Shown one piece after another: positions 46,173 to 58,464 of a DNA stretch of 64,000 nt (the first letter of the stretch is position 1; every line of letters begins with the position of its first letter). The notes beneath the pieces were generated by a model, which had not been told where the DNA came from, did not search any database, and worked only from the letters and a program-made list of their open reading frames with translations. Source of the DNA: Thermaerobacter sp. PB12/4term (GTDB taxonomy: Bacteria; Bacillota; Sulfobacillia; Thermaerobacterales; Thermaerobacteraceae); NCBI RefSeq assembly GCF_003403315.2, contig NZ_CP048407.1:2728001-2792000 (forward strand). The letters are read 5' to 3'. The translations under genes were made by a program, and so were the position numbers.

Positions 46173-46250
46173 GGTCTGCGCCTCCGTCGACCCGCGCCCG
46201 CCGGGAGGGCCGGGGCGGCCCAGGCCAGGGCCGCCCCGGCCCCGCACCCG

Positions 46251-47588
46251 TCACCGGAACACGGCGGCCAGGGATTCTTCCAGCACGTCGCACGCCTCGT
46301 CGATCTGTTCGGGGGTGATGACCAGCGGCGCCAGCACCCGGATCACGTTCCCGTACAGGCCTGCCCGCGCTGTGATCACGCCCCGCTTGAGCGCCTCGGC
46401 GATGATGCGGCCCACCGCCTCGCTGGCGGGTTCTTTGGTCGCCCGGTCGGTGACCAGCTCCATGGCCACCATGGCACCCAGACCCCGGACCTCCCCGATC
46501 TGGTCGAACCGGCTCTGCATCGCCTCGAACCGCTGCCGGAAGCGGCGGCCCACCTCCTCCGCCCGGGCCAGCAGGTTCTGCTGCTCGAACACGTCGAGCA
46601 CCGCCAGGGCGGCCGCACAGGCCACAGGATTGCCCACATAGGTCCCGCCGATGGCCGTGTCGCGGGCCGCGTCCATGATCTCCGCCCGGCCGACGACCCC
46701 CGACAGCACCATGCCGCCGGCAATGGACTTGGCCACCGTCATCAGGTCCGGCTCGATGCCGAAGTGCTCGGTGGCGAACATCCGGGCGGTGCGACCGAAG
46801 CCGGTCTGGACCTCGTCGCAGATCAGGACGATGCCGTGCCGCGTGCACAGTTCCCGCACCTTCTGCAGGAAGTTGGCCGGCGGTACGACGAAGCCGCCCT
46901 CGCCCTGCACCGGCTCGATGACGATGGCGGCCACGTCTTCAGGCGCCACCGTCACCTCCAGCAGCCGCTCCAGCTGCCGGTACGCCCACAGGCCCACCTC
47001 GTCGGCCGACAGGCCCTGGGGCCCGCGGTACGGGTAGGGATAGGGTGCCCGGTAGACCTCGGGGACGAAGGGGCCCAGGCCCGCCTTGTAAGGCTTGACC
47101 TTGTGCGTGAGGGTGAGGGCCATCCAGGTACGGCCGTGAAAGGCGCCTTCAAAGGCGATCACGGCCCGGCGCCCGGTGTAGTGCTTGGCGATCTTGACGG
47201 CGTTCTCCACGGCCTCGGCGCCCGAGTTGAAGAACGCAGCCTTGACGGGGCCGGGGATGGGTACCAGGTCCGCCAGCCGCTGGGCCAGGCGCACATAGGG
47301 CTCGTAGGGCACCACGGTGAAGTCGGTGTGGGTGTAGAGCTGCGCCTGGCGGCAGATGGCCTCCACCACCGCCGGCTGGGAGTAGCCCACGTTCATCACG
47401 CCGAAGCCGCCCGCCAGGTCGATGTAGGTGTTCCCGTCCACATCGGTGATCAGGGCGCCCTCCGCCCGCTCGATGAACACCGGGGCCAGCACCGACTTGG
47501 CGTTGGCCACGTACCGCTGCTTCAGCGCCAGGAGCTCCCGCGAGCGCGGGCCGGGAATCTCCGTCCGGCGCACGATGGACCCTGCCAC
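46251..47588 (-). CDS. gabT: 4-aminobutyrate aminotransferase-type class III aminotransferase
   Basis: PLP-dependent enzyme of 445 residues, likely moving the amino group of GABA to 2-oxoglutarate. Seen are DGNTYIDLAGGFGVMNVGYS, FFNSGAEAVENAVKIAKHYTGR, AFHGRTWMALTLTHKVKPYK, the PLP-binding DEVQTGFGRT, and the lysine segment TVAKSIAGGMVLSGVVG. The family also contains related omega-aminotransferases for other substrates, so specificity is inferred. The ATG at 47588 follows AAGGAGGGGATCGGG. A leader hairpin lies upstream at 47722-47749. Confidence 0.88.
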   Translation of the reverse strand: MAGSIVRRTEIPGPRSRELLALKQRYVANAKSVLAPVFIERAEGALITDVDGNTYIDLAGGFGVMNVGYSQPAVVEAICRQAQLYTHTDFTVVPYEPYVRLAQRLADLVPIPGPVKAAFFNSGAEAVENAVKIAKHYTGRRAVIAFEGAFHGRTWMALTLTHKVKPYKAGLGPFVPEVYRAPYPYPYRGPQGLSADEVGLWAYRQLERLLEVTVAPEDVAAIVIEPVQGEGGFVVPPANFLQKVRELCTRHGIVLICDEVQTGFGRTARMFATEHFGIEPDLMTVAKSIAGGMVLSGVVGRAEIMDAARDTAIGGTYVGNPVACAAALAVLDVFEQQNLLARAEEVGRRFRQRFEAMQSRFDQIGEVRGLGAMVAMELVTDRATKEPASEAVGRIIAEALKRGVITARAGLYGNVIRVLAPLVITPEQIDEACDVLEESLAAVFR

Positions 47589-47721
47589 CCCGATCCCCTC
47601 CTTGGGCTGCTGAACCGCACATCCTTACTTTGACCCCTGCTGCGATGCCAGGGCGCCCGGGCAATGCGATGCCCGGCCGCGGCACCGGCCCCTGGGCCGT
47701 TTTTCCTGCCGGTTCTCGCAT

Positions 47722-47749
47722 GAAGAAAGCGCCACCGCCGCGATGGCGC
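47722..47749 (-). terminator. Possible attenuator hairpin in the gabT leader
   Basis: The minus strand shows the stem GCGCCA/TGGCGC followed by TTTCTTC. Just upstream is a promoter-like TTGCGG with TATAAA at 15-bp spacing (about 47764-47790). If both act, the hairpin would lie in the gabT leader about 140 nt before the start codon. Confidence 0.4.
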
Positions 47750-47906
47750 AAGTAAACCTTTATAGTATTCATGCTTTTCCCGCAAGCCCTTGGCGGCGGA
47801 CCGCATCGCTGGCGCGTCCCGTTTCTCTCTACACCTAGTAAAAGGAAATTAGCCTATCGACTGGAAGTATCCCGGGAGGCACCCATTCGGGTGAGGAGGT
47901 CTGCCC

Positions 47907-48797
47907 TTGCGACCGGTCCATGCCGTCAACCCTTTCAGTGCGCCCGAGCGCACCTGCTCCCCGTCACCTGGCCCGGCACCCATGCCGCCACCGGTTTCGC
48001 CGGCAGTCGACGGCCGGCCGCGCGCTTCGCGGCCATGGCCGGACAAGGCGACACCGGCAGCCCAGGGGATGGGGCCTGCGCCCGTCCCCGCGGCCCCTGC
48101 CGCAGGGTTTCCCCACGGTCTGGGCATTTCGCCTCAGGACTGGCGGTGGGCCATGGCCCAGGCCCAGATCCGGCGCTGGCGGCCCGGCGAGCTGGTATTC
48201 GCGGGTGGCACCGCAGCCCAGGGTATCTTTTGGCTCGCCCGGGGAGCACTACGCCTGGCCACCGATGACGGCGGCGAAGCGCGCCTGGTGGCCGTGGTGA
48301 CCGCCCCCGCCCTGGCCGGGGATCCCGCCCCCCTCTTCGGCCGCCCGGCCGCCCTGCTGGCCGCCACCTCCATCACCGCCTGCCACACCGCCTTCTGGCC
48401 GTACCACCGCTTCACCACCATGCTGGCCCAGCGCCCGGGTCTGGCCCTCCTTCTGGCCCAGCAGGGCATGCAGTCCTACCACCAGACCCTGGGCCGGGTC
48501 ACGGGCTTGCTGTGGCCTTGCGCCCGCCTGCGCATCCTCCACGTGCTGGTCACCCTGGCCCAGGCTTTCCCCGCGCCGGGCGGCGGGGGAAGCCGGCTAC
48601 CGGCAGCGCTGACCCAGCGGGCCATCGGCCTGGCGGCCAACACCAGCCGGGTCAGCGTGAACCGCGTTCTGGCCGACCTGCGGCGCCAGGGCATTGTCGG
48701 TCGCACCCGGCCGCTCCACGTCCGGGACACCGCCCGGCTCGAAGCCCTTTTGCAGGCAGAAGTCCTGGCGGCCGGCGAGGAAGCCGCCGGGTGCTGA
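47907..48797 (+). CDS. Crp/Fnr-family transcription regulator
   Basis: A 296-residue regulator. The cNMP-binding-like beta roll runs from about residue 80 (RRWRPGELVFAGGTAAQGIFWLARGALRL) and the C-terminal winged helix contains LTQRAIGLAANTSRVSVNRVLADLRRQGIV. No cysteine cluster for an iron-sulfur or redox sensor is seen in the usual place. The first 70 residues are Pro/Ala-rich. The TTG at 47907 follows GAGGAGGTCTGCCC; a later start is possible. It is divergent from gabT and may regulate it; that is inferred from position only. Confidence 0.82.
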   Translation: MRPVHAVNPFSAPERTCSPSPGPAPMPPPVSPAVDGRPRASRPWPDKATPAAQGMGPAPVPAAPAAGFPHGLGISPQDWRWAMAQAQIRRWRPGELVFAGGTAAQGIFWLARGALRLATDDGGEARLVAVVTAPALAGDPAPLFGRPAALLAATSITACHTAFWPYHRFTTMLAQRPGLALLLAQQGMQSYHQTLGRVTGLLWPCARLRILHVLVTLAQAFPAPGGGGSRLPAALTQRAIGLAANTSRVSVNRVLADLRRQGIVGRTRPLHVRDTARLEALLQAEVLAAGEEAAGC

Positions 48798-49010
48798 TCC
48801 GGGGGTGATCCGGGGACCGTGACACCGGCACCGCTGCGGGGTGCCGTGGCACCGGCACGGCCGCGCGCACCCGGTTCCACCCGCGGGCATGGGCCAGCCC
48901 GGGGCGGGCGCTCCCCGCATCCGCCCCGGGCCGGTTCCCTCCGTGTGGCGGACCCCGTTCACGGGCTCCGGCCGGTTCCAGGCCCACCTGCGGGAGCCGG
49001 CAGCCGGTCC
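48798..49010. other. 213-bp convergent gap
   Basis: Contains short repeats (TGATCCGGGG twice; CACCGGCAC) and GC hairpins without T tracts. No gene seen. Confidence 0.4.
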
Positions 49011-49718
49011 TCAGCCTGCCGTGCCCCGGGGAACTGCCGGTGACGCGGCGCCCCTGGTTGAGCCGCCACCGGCCCCTCCTGCCGGATCCCGGCCAGGGTG
49101 GGGAACGGGCCTGACGTGGCCCGCCGGCCGGCCGTACCGGTCCTGCCCCGCGCCCTGGCCGGCGCGAAAGGCGCCGGGTTCGTCGGAGCCCGTTCGCGGT
49201 CCTGCATTGTGATCACGGGAACGGGCTCGGGCGGCTTTCTCCCCCCTGCGGAGGCCGGCAGGGCGCGGTACCGCTCCGTGCAGGGCACCAGGCACAGGTG
49301 CCCGGCGGCGGGCGGGCGGGTGCCGCCGCGCCTGCCGGGGCGGCAAGGTCCAGCGGGAGGGGTGTTCGGCGGCCAGCAGGGTCAGGTCACGCAAGATATC
49401 GGTGAGGTGGACGGGCGACACGGGAACCCGAGCCTCGGCCAAGCGGCCGAAACTCTGGCGGGCCGCCTGTTCGTCGTTGCGCCCGGGCAGCCGCTGAACG
49501 GCAAAGTCCTCGCCGGTTAGGCGACCCTCGTCCCAGGTCTCCACCCGGCTCTTGATGTAGAAAAAGACGGCCCCATGGGGCGTCCGCTCGCGGCAAAGGA
49601 TGTACCAGTACCGGCGCTCCACGCCACCTGCGGCCAGGGACCGGCTGGCTCTTGCCAGCTCGGTGTAGGCGGCCACCTTCCCCCACCGGCCGTGCTGTGG
49701 CTGGTCCATCGGCTCCAT
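49011..49718 (-). CDS. Hypothetical protein, possibly frameshifted in its 3' part
   Basis: I do not recognise this protein. The first 125 residues look like real protein (GKVAAYTELARASRSLAAGG, RRYWYILCRERTPHGAVFFY, HLTDILRDLTLLAAEHPSRW). After about residue 126, near 49340, the frame turns into Arg/Pro/Gly-rich sequence with poorer third-position G+C. Another frame there reads GHLCLVPCTERYRALPAS with better codon use, so a frameshift or early end is possible. A TATAAT (49820-49825) without a clear -35 lies about 100 bp upstream of the start. It is convergent with the Crp/Fnr gene and divergent from the SWIM gene. The start lacks a strong ribosome site. Confidence 0.55.
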   Translation of the reverse strand: MEPMDQPQHGRWGKVAAYTELARASRSLAAGGVERRYWYILCRERTPHGAVFFYIKSRVETWDEGRLTGEDFAVQRLPGRNDEQAARQSFGRLAEARVPVSPVHLTDILRDLTLLAAEHPSRWTLPPRQARRHPPARRRAPVPGALHGAVPRPAGLRRGEKAARARSRDHNAGPRTGSDEPGAFRAGQGAGQDRYGRPAGHVRPVPHPGRDPAGGAGGGSTRGAASPAVPRGTAG

Positions 49719-50052
49719 CCCCCATCTCTCCCCCGGCTGCCGGATTCAACGGCATCCGGCAGCCTGCTCAGGCGTGATGACACCTCCCAGCGTGCACCGG
49801 TGCAATTCCTGGGAGGCCCATTATAAAACGGGTCCTGCCCGCACCTGTGTTCAGCACGATACACCGGAAGCGATTTCCGTGGACTCTGGCGCCCAATTTT
49901 TGCCCTGTGTAGCCATGGCGGCTACCCCATGATGGACCCGCATCCCGTCGGGGCGGGTCCGGACGGCGGTGACGGCAATGGGCTATCCTGGAGGGGAGCG
50001 GCCTTCCGGCCGCCGGGTATCCCTGCCGGCCTCCGGCGAAGGATGAGCGAGC
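49719..50052. other. 334-bp divergent gap
   Basis: It separates the hypothetical gene from the SWIM gene. It holds a minus-strand TATAAT (49820-49825) and, near 49910, the inverted repeat GTAGCC-atggc-GGCTAC. That repeat overlaps a weak plus-strand -35 (TTGCCC). It could be an operator, but no regulator is evident. Confidence 0.4.
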
Positions 50053-51957
50053 ATGGAACGGAACCACCCTGGCCGTCCCCCGGCCGATCACCTGCTGGCT
50101 GCCGTCAACGAGGCCATGCTGGCCCGGCTGGCGCCCGAGCCCGTTCGCATCCGGGCCCTGGACCTGTTTCTGCTGGGCCGGGTGGAACACCGCCTGGTTT
50201 CGGGTGCTCGGTTGCTGGGGGAAGTGCGCGGCTCTCGCGGCGTCTCCCGGACGGTGGTCCATGTGCTGCGCGGCCCGGAGGGGCCCGATGCGGCAGGCCA
50301 GTGCGAGTGCCCGCGCCGGGCCGGCGGCGGCCTGTGCAAGCATGCCGTGGCGCTGCTTTACGCCTGGATCCACGCGCCCGAGACCTTCGCCTCCGTCGAC
50401 CAGCGGCTGGAGCACCTGGAGGAACGGCCCCGGGGGGAGTTGCTGGAACTGATCCGCCGGCTGGTCGAGGAAGAACCGGCCCTGCTGGCCGAGGTGGACG
50501 CGGCGGTCCCAGCTCCGGCCCGGCCGCCGGAGGAACCAGCTCCGGCGGGCGGCACGGGCCCGGCGGGTGCCACCCCTGGTGCCCAACGGGATGACGGCTC
50601 CGCCTCCCGGCAGGACCCCGTTGCCGGCGGCGGGCGGGAGCCGGACCCCGCCGGGGCGCCGAAACCCGCCCCGGGCGGCCGGGTGGCCGCGGCACCGGCG
50701 GGCTCCCGGCCTGCCGCGCGCCCGTCCGCGTGGCTGCTGGAGCTGGAGCGCCGGGCAGACCCCGACCCGGAGACCCTGCACCAGTGGGCGGATGCCCTGG
50801 AGGCCGGATGGACAGGCAGGGAGGGTTCCCCGGTCCCCGTGCCAAGCCCAGGCTCTCCCTCCCGGGCCCTGGCGGCGGGCGTCATCGACGCCCTGACCCT
50901 GACCGTGACGGGGCTTCTCTGGCGCCAGGCCGGCCTGGTGCTGGCGGCCCGGGCCCGGGGCGAAACGGCAGCCGCCCGCTGGCTCTTCCACCGGTGGGAG
51001 GCGGCCGCACGCCTGCTGACCCGGCTGGAAGCCCTGCGCACCGGCGGGTTGCCGGCGGGTCTCGGCAATGGCCCGGGCACCGTCGCCCCCGCTGCCGGGT
51101 CCGGCACCCCCGGCACCCGCGGCGCTGGCGAACCGGCGGCCGAGGACGGCGCCGGAACCCACGGCCCCCGCGACGTTCCGGGCGCCTCCCGCCGGCCCGG
51201 CCACGGCGTCACCCATCCGGCGGGCCAAGGTCTTGCGGCCCAACCGGCGGGCGGCCCCGGCCGGGCGGGACTGCTCCGGTCCCGCGCAGCCGCCTCCGTG
51301 GCCGTCACCGCCGCTGCCCTGGGCCCCGAGGCGCTGCTGGCCGGGAGCCGGTTCTTCCGGGAAACGGGGCGGTACGAGGTGGCCCTCAGCCTGGCCCACC
51401 GCGCCCTGGCCCGGGCGGGCGAGCCGGACCTCTTAGCGGCGGCCCGGCAGGCCGTGGCAGAGGTGTGGCTGAACCGGGGGCGTCCCGAGCGGGCGGTACC
51501 GTACCTGGCGGCCAACTTCGCCGACCGCCCGTCCCGGGCGGCTCTGGACGCCCTGGAGGCCGCCGCCCGGGCAGCGGGCGAATGGGAAAGGGTGGCCCCG
51601 GCGGTAGAGCGCTACCTGGAGCAGAGGGGCGATGCCGCCTTGCGGGCCGAATTGCTGCTCCGCCGGAACGACTGGCGCCGTCTGGCCGCCTGGTTGGAGC
51701 AACCCGACGCCCGCTCGGTCCTCCCCGCCCGCCTGCTGGTGGCCGCAGCCGACCAGCTCCGGCGCCCCGCACCGGAGCTGGCCGCCGCCCTTTACCGGGA
51801 AGCCATGGCCCGCCCCGACGCCGGCAGCCCGCGGGATCTGGCGGCCCGCTGGCAGGCCCTGCAGCACCGCCTGGGAGGCGGCCACCCCGTGCCGCCCGGG
51901 CTGGCCCCTTCGGGCGGCGACAACGGCAGCAGCCCTCAGGAGGACGGAAGACGGTGA
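50053..51957 (+). CDS. SWIM zinc-finger protein with long helical C-terminus
   Basis: A 634-residue protein from the ATG at 50053, preceded by GAAGGATG. Residues 35-110 hold a SWIM-type zinc finger: CEC, a spacer, then LCKHAVALLYAWI (CxC...CxH). A Pro/Ala/Gly-rich region (about 150-230) and another low-complexity stretch (about 330-420) flank helical segments. The C-terminal 200 residues (RFFRETGRYEVALSLAHRAL, RQAVAEVWLNRGRPERAVPYL, ERYLEQRGDAALRAELLLRR) look like TPR-type helical repeats. SWIM proteins bind DNA or proteins and often accompany MoxR/VWA or helicase genes; none is adjacent here. The function is unknown. Confidence 0.8.
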   Translation: MERNHPGRPPADHLLAAVNEAMLARLAPEPVRIRALDLFLLGRVEHRLVSGARLLGEVRGSRGVSRTVVHVLRGPEGPDAAGQCECPRRAGGGLCKHAVALLYAWIHAPETFASVDQRLEHLEERPRGELLELIRRLVEEEPALLAEVDAAVPAPARPPEEPAPAGGTGPAGATPGAQRDDGSASRQDPVAGGGREPDPAGAPKPAPGGRVAAAPAGSRPAARPSAWLLELERRADPDPETLHQWADALEAGWTGREGSPVPVPSPGSPSRALAAGVIDALTLTVTGLLWRQAGLVLAARARGETAAARWLFHRWEAAARLLTRLEALRTGGLPAGLGNGPGTVAPAAGSGTPGTRGAGEPAAEDGAGTHGPRDVPGASRRPGHGVTHPAGQGLAAQPAGGPGRAGLLRSRAAASVAVTAAALGPEALLAGSRFFRETGRYEVALSLAHRALARAGEPDLLAAARQAVAEVWLNRGRPERAVPYLAANFADRPSRAALDALEAAARAAGEWERVAPAVERYLEQRGDAALRAELLLRRNDWRRLAAWLEQPDARSVLPARLLVAAADQLRRPAPELAAALYREAMARPDAGSPRDLAARWQALQHRLGGGHPVPPGLAPSGGDNGSSPQEDGRR

Positions 51958-52045
51958 AGTCATCCACCCCCGGGTACCGGTGTCCAAGCGGGCGGCGGGG
52001 GCCATTCCCGCAACGGCCGGGGCTCTGGGGCCTGCCGGCACCCGC

Positions 52046-52963
52046 TCAGGGAGCCGCGGCCCCCGCCACCACCGCCGCCCCGGCAATGACCAGCACGGCC
52101 AGGACAGCCAGCCCCAGGAAGGCCAGAACGGGAACGAACAACACGATCAGCGCGTCGCCGCGGCTCAGGTGCTTGGTGGCCCGGAGAGCCCGGTAGGTGA
52201 GGATCAGCGACCAGATGCCCATGGCCAGGGCGCTCACGTCGCGCAGGGCACTCCCGGCGCTGCCCAGCCGCGCCGCCAGCGCCTCCAGGGGGATGCCGAT
52301 CAGGTTGGGGGGCAGGGACGCAAGCGCCATGGCGGCCAGCAGGTGGACCCCACTGCCGCGGCCGCCCGCCAGGTCGGCGACCAGGTGGAGGAACCCGGCT
52401 CCCACGAACATCATCACCACGCCCAGGATGGCCACCAGCACGCCGAGGGCCAGGTTCACCCCCGGATTCCGGGCCAGCTCCGGGGCCAGCAGCGGGGATT
52501 CCCCGGGCGCCACCGGCAGGGCCAGCTCCCGGACGGCCGCCGTGCCCTGCACCAGGCCGCTGACGGCGGTGATCAGGATCGCCACGGTGAGCAGCATCCC
52601 CAGGGGCGGGCGGTCAAGCGCCGCCAGGCGGGCAAAGGTCGCCCGCGGCGTGAAGATCACCCCGAACACCCAGTCCACCAGCCCCGGCCGGTCGCCGGTG
52701 CCGAGAGGTTCCCGGACCCCGCCCGGGCCGGCCGCTCCTCCCTCTCCGGAGTACCCCCCGTCCCCGCCGCGCCCGGCCCCCTCCGGGGAAGCGGTTCCCG
52801 GCTGGGGTGAGGACGCCTGCTGCGCCGCGCCGGGCTCCTGGCCGGCTTGGGGAGGCCCGCCGCCCGCATCGGGCCGCCCCAAGCCGGGCGACGCCCCCGC
52901 CTCCTCCTGGAAACCCCGCTCCGTCTCCGCCTGCTCGCCCTGGTTCCTCCGCTGCTCTTCCAC
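52046..52963 (-). CDS. Yip1-domain membrane protein
   Basis: A 305-residue protein. The first 90 residues are a Glu/Gly/Pro-rich hydrophilic region. VDWVFGVIFTPRATFARLAALDRP then opens a Yip1-type domain with five hydrophobic segments (LGMLLTVAILITAVSGLVQG, LALGVLVAILGVVMMFVGAG, HLLAAMALASLPPNLIGIP, LAMGIWSLILTYRAL, LIVLFVPVLAFLGLAVLAVL). The FTPRATF motif is typical of bacterial Yip1 proteins. It lies 89 bp downstream of sppA on the same strand. The role is unknown; membrane organisation or transport is only a family-level guess. Confidence 0.78.
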   Translation of the reverse strand: MEEQRRNQGEQAETERGFQEEAGASPGLGRPDAGGGPPQAGQEPGAAQQASSPQPGTASPEGAGRGGDGGYSGEGGAAGPGGVREPLGTGDRPGLVDWVFGVIFTPRATFARLAALDRPPLGMLLTVAILITAVSGLVQGTAAVRELALPVAPGESPLLAPELARNPGVNLALGVLVAILGVVMMFVGAGFLHLVADLAGGRGSGVHLLAAMALASLPPNLIGIPLEALAARLGSAGSALRDVSALAMGIWSLILTYRALRATKHLSRGDALIVLFVPVLAFLGLAVLAVLVIAGAAVVAGAAAP

Positions 52964-53052
52964 TCCGCCCTTCCCCCCCTGGCGGCGCCCCGCCGGTGCG
53001 GCCCGCGGCGCTCCTTGCCCGCTGAGATGTCCGGGACCACGGCCCCGACGCC

Positions 53053-54009
53053 CTAGCGAGGCACCGCCCGGTACAGCTCCCAGCGCACCAGTTCAGGCAC
53101 CGGCCCGGCGCCCTGGACCAGCCCCGTGCGGCCGCTGGCGCCGATCCAGCGCAGCAGGTCCTGCAGGGGACTGGAGGGACCGTATTCGATGAGCTCGTAG
53201 TCTTCAAGCCCCGCCAGCTGGGCGGCCAGGTCGGCCGCATCCTCGAAGGTGCCCAGCTGGTCCACCAGGCCCTCCGCCTTGGCCTGGCGCCCCGTGAAAA
53301 CCCGGCCGTCGGCCAGCTCCAGCACCCGCTCCCGGCTCATGCCCCGCCCCCGGGCCACCACGTCGACGAACTGCTGGTAGATGTCATTGACCAGGCCCTG
53401 AAGCAACCGCCGCTCCTCGGCCGTCAGCGGCCGGGTGGCCGAGCCGATGTCCTTGAAGGGCCCGCTCTTGATGGTCTCGACATCGATGCCCAGTTTCTCG
53501 TACAGGTCCTCGTAGTGGGTGACCTCCATGATCACGCCGATGCTGCCGGTCAGGGAGGCGGGGTTGGCGACGATGCGGTCGGCCATGGCGGCGATCCAGT
53601 AGCCTCCCGACGCGCCCAGGTCGCCGATGGACACCACCACCGGCTTCCCCGCGTCCCGCAGGCGCTGGACGGCCACGCCGATCTCCTGGGCCGCGGCCGC
53701 GCTGCCACCGGGCGTGTTCATCCGGATGACCACGGCCGCTACCGCCGGGTCCTCGCGGGCCTGCTGCAGCTGGCTGACGATGTCGTCGGCCCCCACCACG
53801 GCACCCAGCAGCCCCTCGGCGCTGGCACCGGCGGCGATGGGCCCGTCGATGGTCACCACGGCGATCTGGCCAGCGGTTCCTGCCCCCAGGCCGTCTCTCC
53901 CGCCGGGTACCAGCAGGGCCACCACCGATCCGGCCACCAGCAGGCCGAGGACGAGCACAAAAGCCCACTGCAGGCGCCGGCTGGCCCATGGCTGACGCTG
54001 GCTTGTCAT
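53053..54009 (-). CDS. sppA: Signal peptide peptidase SppA
   Basis: Membrane serine protease that degrades cleaved signal peptides, short (36K) type with 318 residues. A single N-terminal membrane anchor lies at about 13-33. The catalytic Ser134 is in DLGASGGYWIAA and the general-base Lys186 in SGPFKDIGS, the Ser/Lys dyad of the family. MNTPGGSAAAAQEI near 97 is also conserved. The ATG at 54009 follows GAGGAGAAGCGAACC. It lies 121 bp after pyrG and upstream of the Yip1-type gene. Confidence 0.94.
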   Translation of the reverse strand: MTSQRQPWASRRLQWAFVLVLGLLVAGSVVALLVPGGRDGLGAGTAGQIAVVTIDGPIAAGASAEGLLGAVVGADDIVSQLQQAREDPAVAAVVIRMNTPGGSAAAAQEIGVAVQRLRDAGKPVVVSIGDLGASGGYWIAAMADRIVANPASLTGSIGVIMEVTHYEDLYEKLGIDVETIKSGPFKDIGSATRPLTAEERRLLQGLVNDIYQQFVDVVARGRGMSRERVLELADGRVFTGRQAKAEGLVDQLGTFEDAADLAAQLAGLEDYELIEYGPSSPLQDLLRWIGASGRTGLVQGAGPVPELVRWELYRAVPR

Positions 54010-54130
54010 GGTTCGCTTCTCCTCGTGGGGGATTCCTTCCGCCGGTCGTCCAGGCCCCGCCGGGTGCCTGGTACCCCTGACGGTTCAGGTTCCGTTCAGC
54101 CGCCCCGCTTCCCTGCCGGCGCCCGCGGGG

Positions 54131-57550
<3,420 letters not shown>

Positions 57551-57554
<4 letters not shown>

Positions 57555-58453
57555 TGCGCCACCTCCCCCGTGAAGGCCAGCAGGATTTCCCGGGCAATCT
57601 TCGCCGCCACGATTTCCGTCCGCCCGCTGGGGTCCAGGGGCGGCGCCGTCTCGACGATGTCGGCCCCCACCACCCGCGCTCCGGCCCGGGCCAGCCGGTA
57701 GAGGGCCCGCAGCAAGGTCGCAAAGTCGGGCCCGCCAGGCTCGGGGGTGCCGGTTCCCGGCGCCACCGACGGATCCAGCACGTCGATGTCCACCGTCAGG
57801 TACAGGGGAACGCCCTGCAGCGGCCCCGCCAGCTGGCCGGCCAGGGCGTCCGCCCCCTCCTCCACATCGTGGTAGAACCGGCCCTGCTCCCGCGCCAGCT
57901 GGAACTCTTCCCGCAGCCCCGAGCGGGGCCCCAGCTGCCAGAGCCGCCCGGGGCCCACCAGGTCCAGCACCCGCCGCATCACCGTGGCGTGGGAGTAAGG
58001 CTCGTCCAGGTACCGGTCGCGCAGGTCCGTGTGGGCGTCCAGCTGGACCACCACCAGGTCCGGGTAGCGGTCCAGGGCGGCGTTCACCGCCGCCAGGGTG
58101 ACCAGGTGCTCGCCGCCCAGCAGGAGCACCCGTTTCCCGCCGGCGTAGGGCCGCCGCAGGGCAGCCTCGATCCGGGCCAGGCTCTGGCCCAGATTGCCCA
58201 GCGGCAGGGCGATGTCCCCGGCGTCGTGGATCGCCAGTTCCTCCAGGTCCCGGTCCAGATGGGGGCTGTACGTCTCCAGGGCGTAGGACGCTTCACGGAT
58301 GCGGGCGGGCCCCCAGCGGGTGCCCGCCCGGTAACTGACGGTAAGTTCCAGGGGCGCGCCGGCCAGCACCCACTGGGCCTCGGGGTAGCCGGCCTCCGCC
58401 GCCATGAACCGTCCCGGCCGTTCCCAGAGGCCGGGAGACCAGGGTTCTTCCAT
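57551..58453 (-). CDS. speB: Agmatinase (ureohydrolase family)
   Basis: Hydrolyses agmatine to putrescine and urea. The 300 residues from the ATG at 58453 hold the binuclear manganese site: GGEHLVTLAA, DAHTDLRDRY (DxHxD) and DIDVLDPSVAPGTG (DxDxxDP), with EPGG after it. This set fits agmatinases better than arginases, and the neighbouring arginine decarboxylase supports that. GAGGGACACGGCC precedes the ATG. It lies 11 bp after speE. Confidence 0.93.
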
Positions 58454-58464
58454 GGCCGTGTCCC

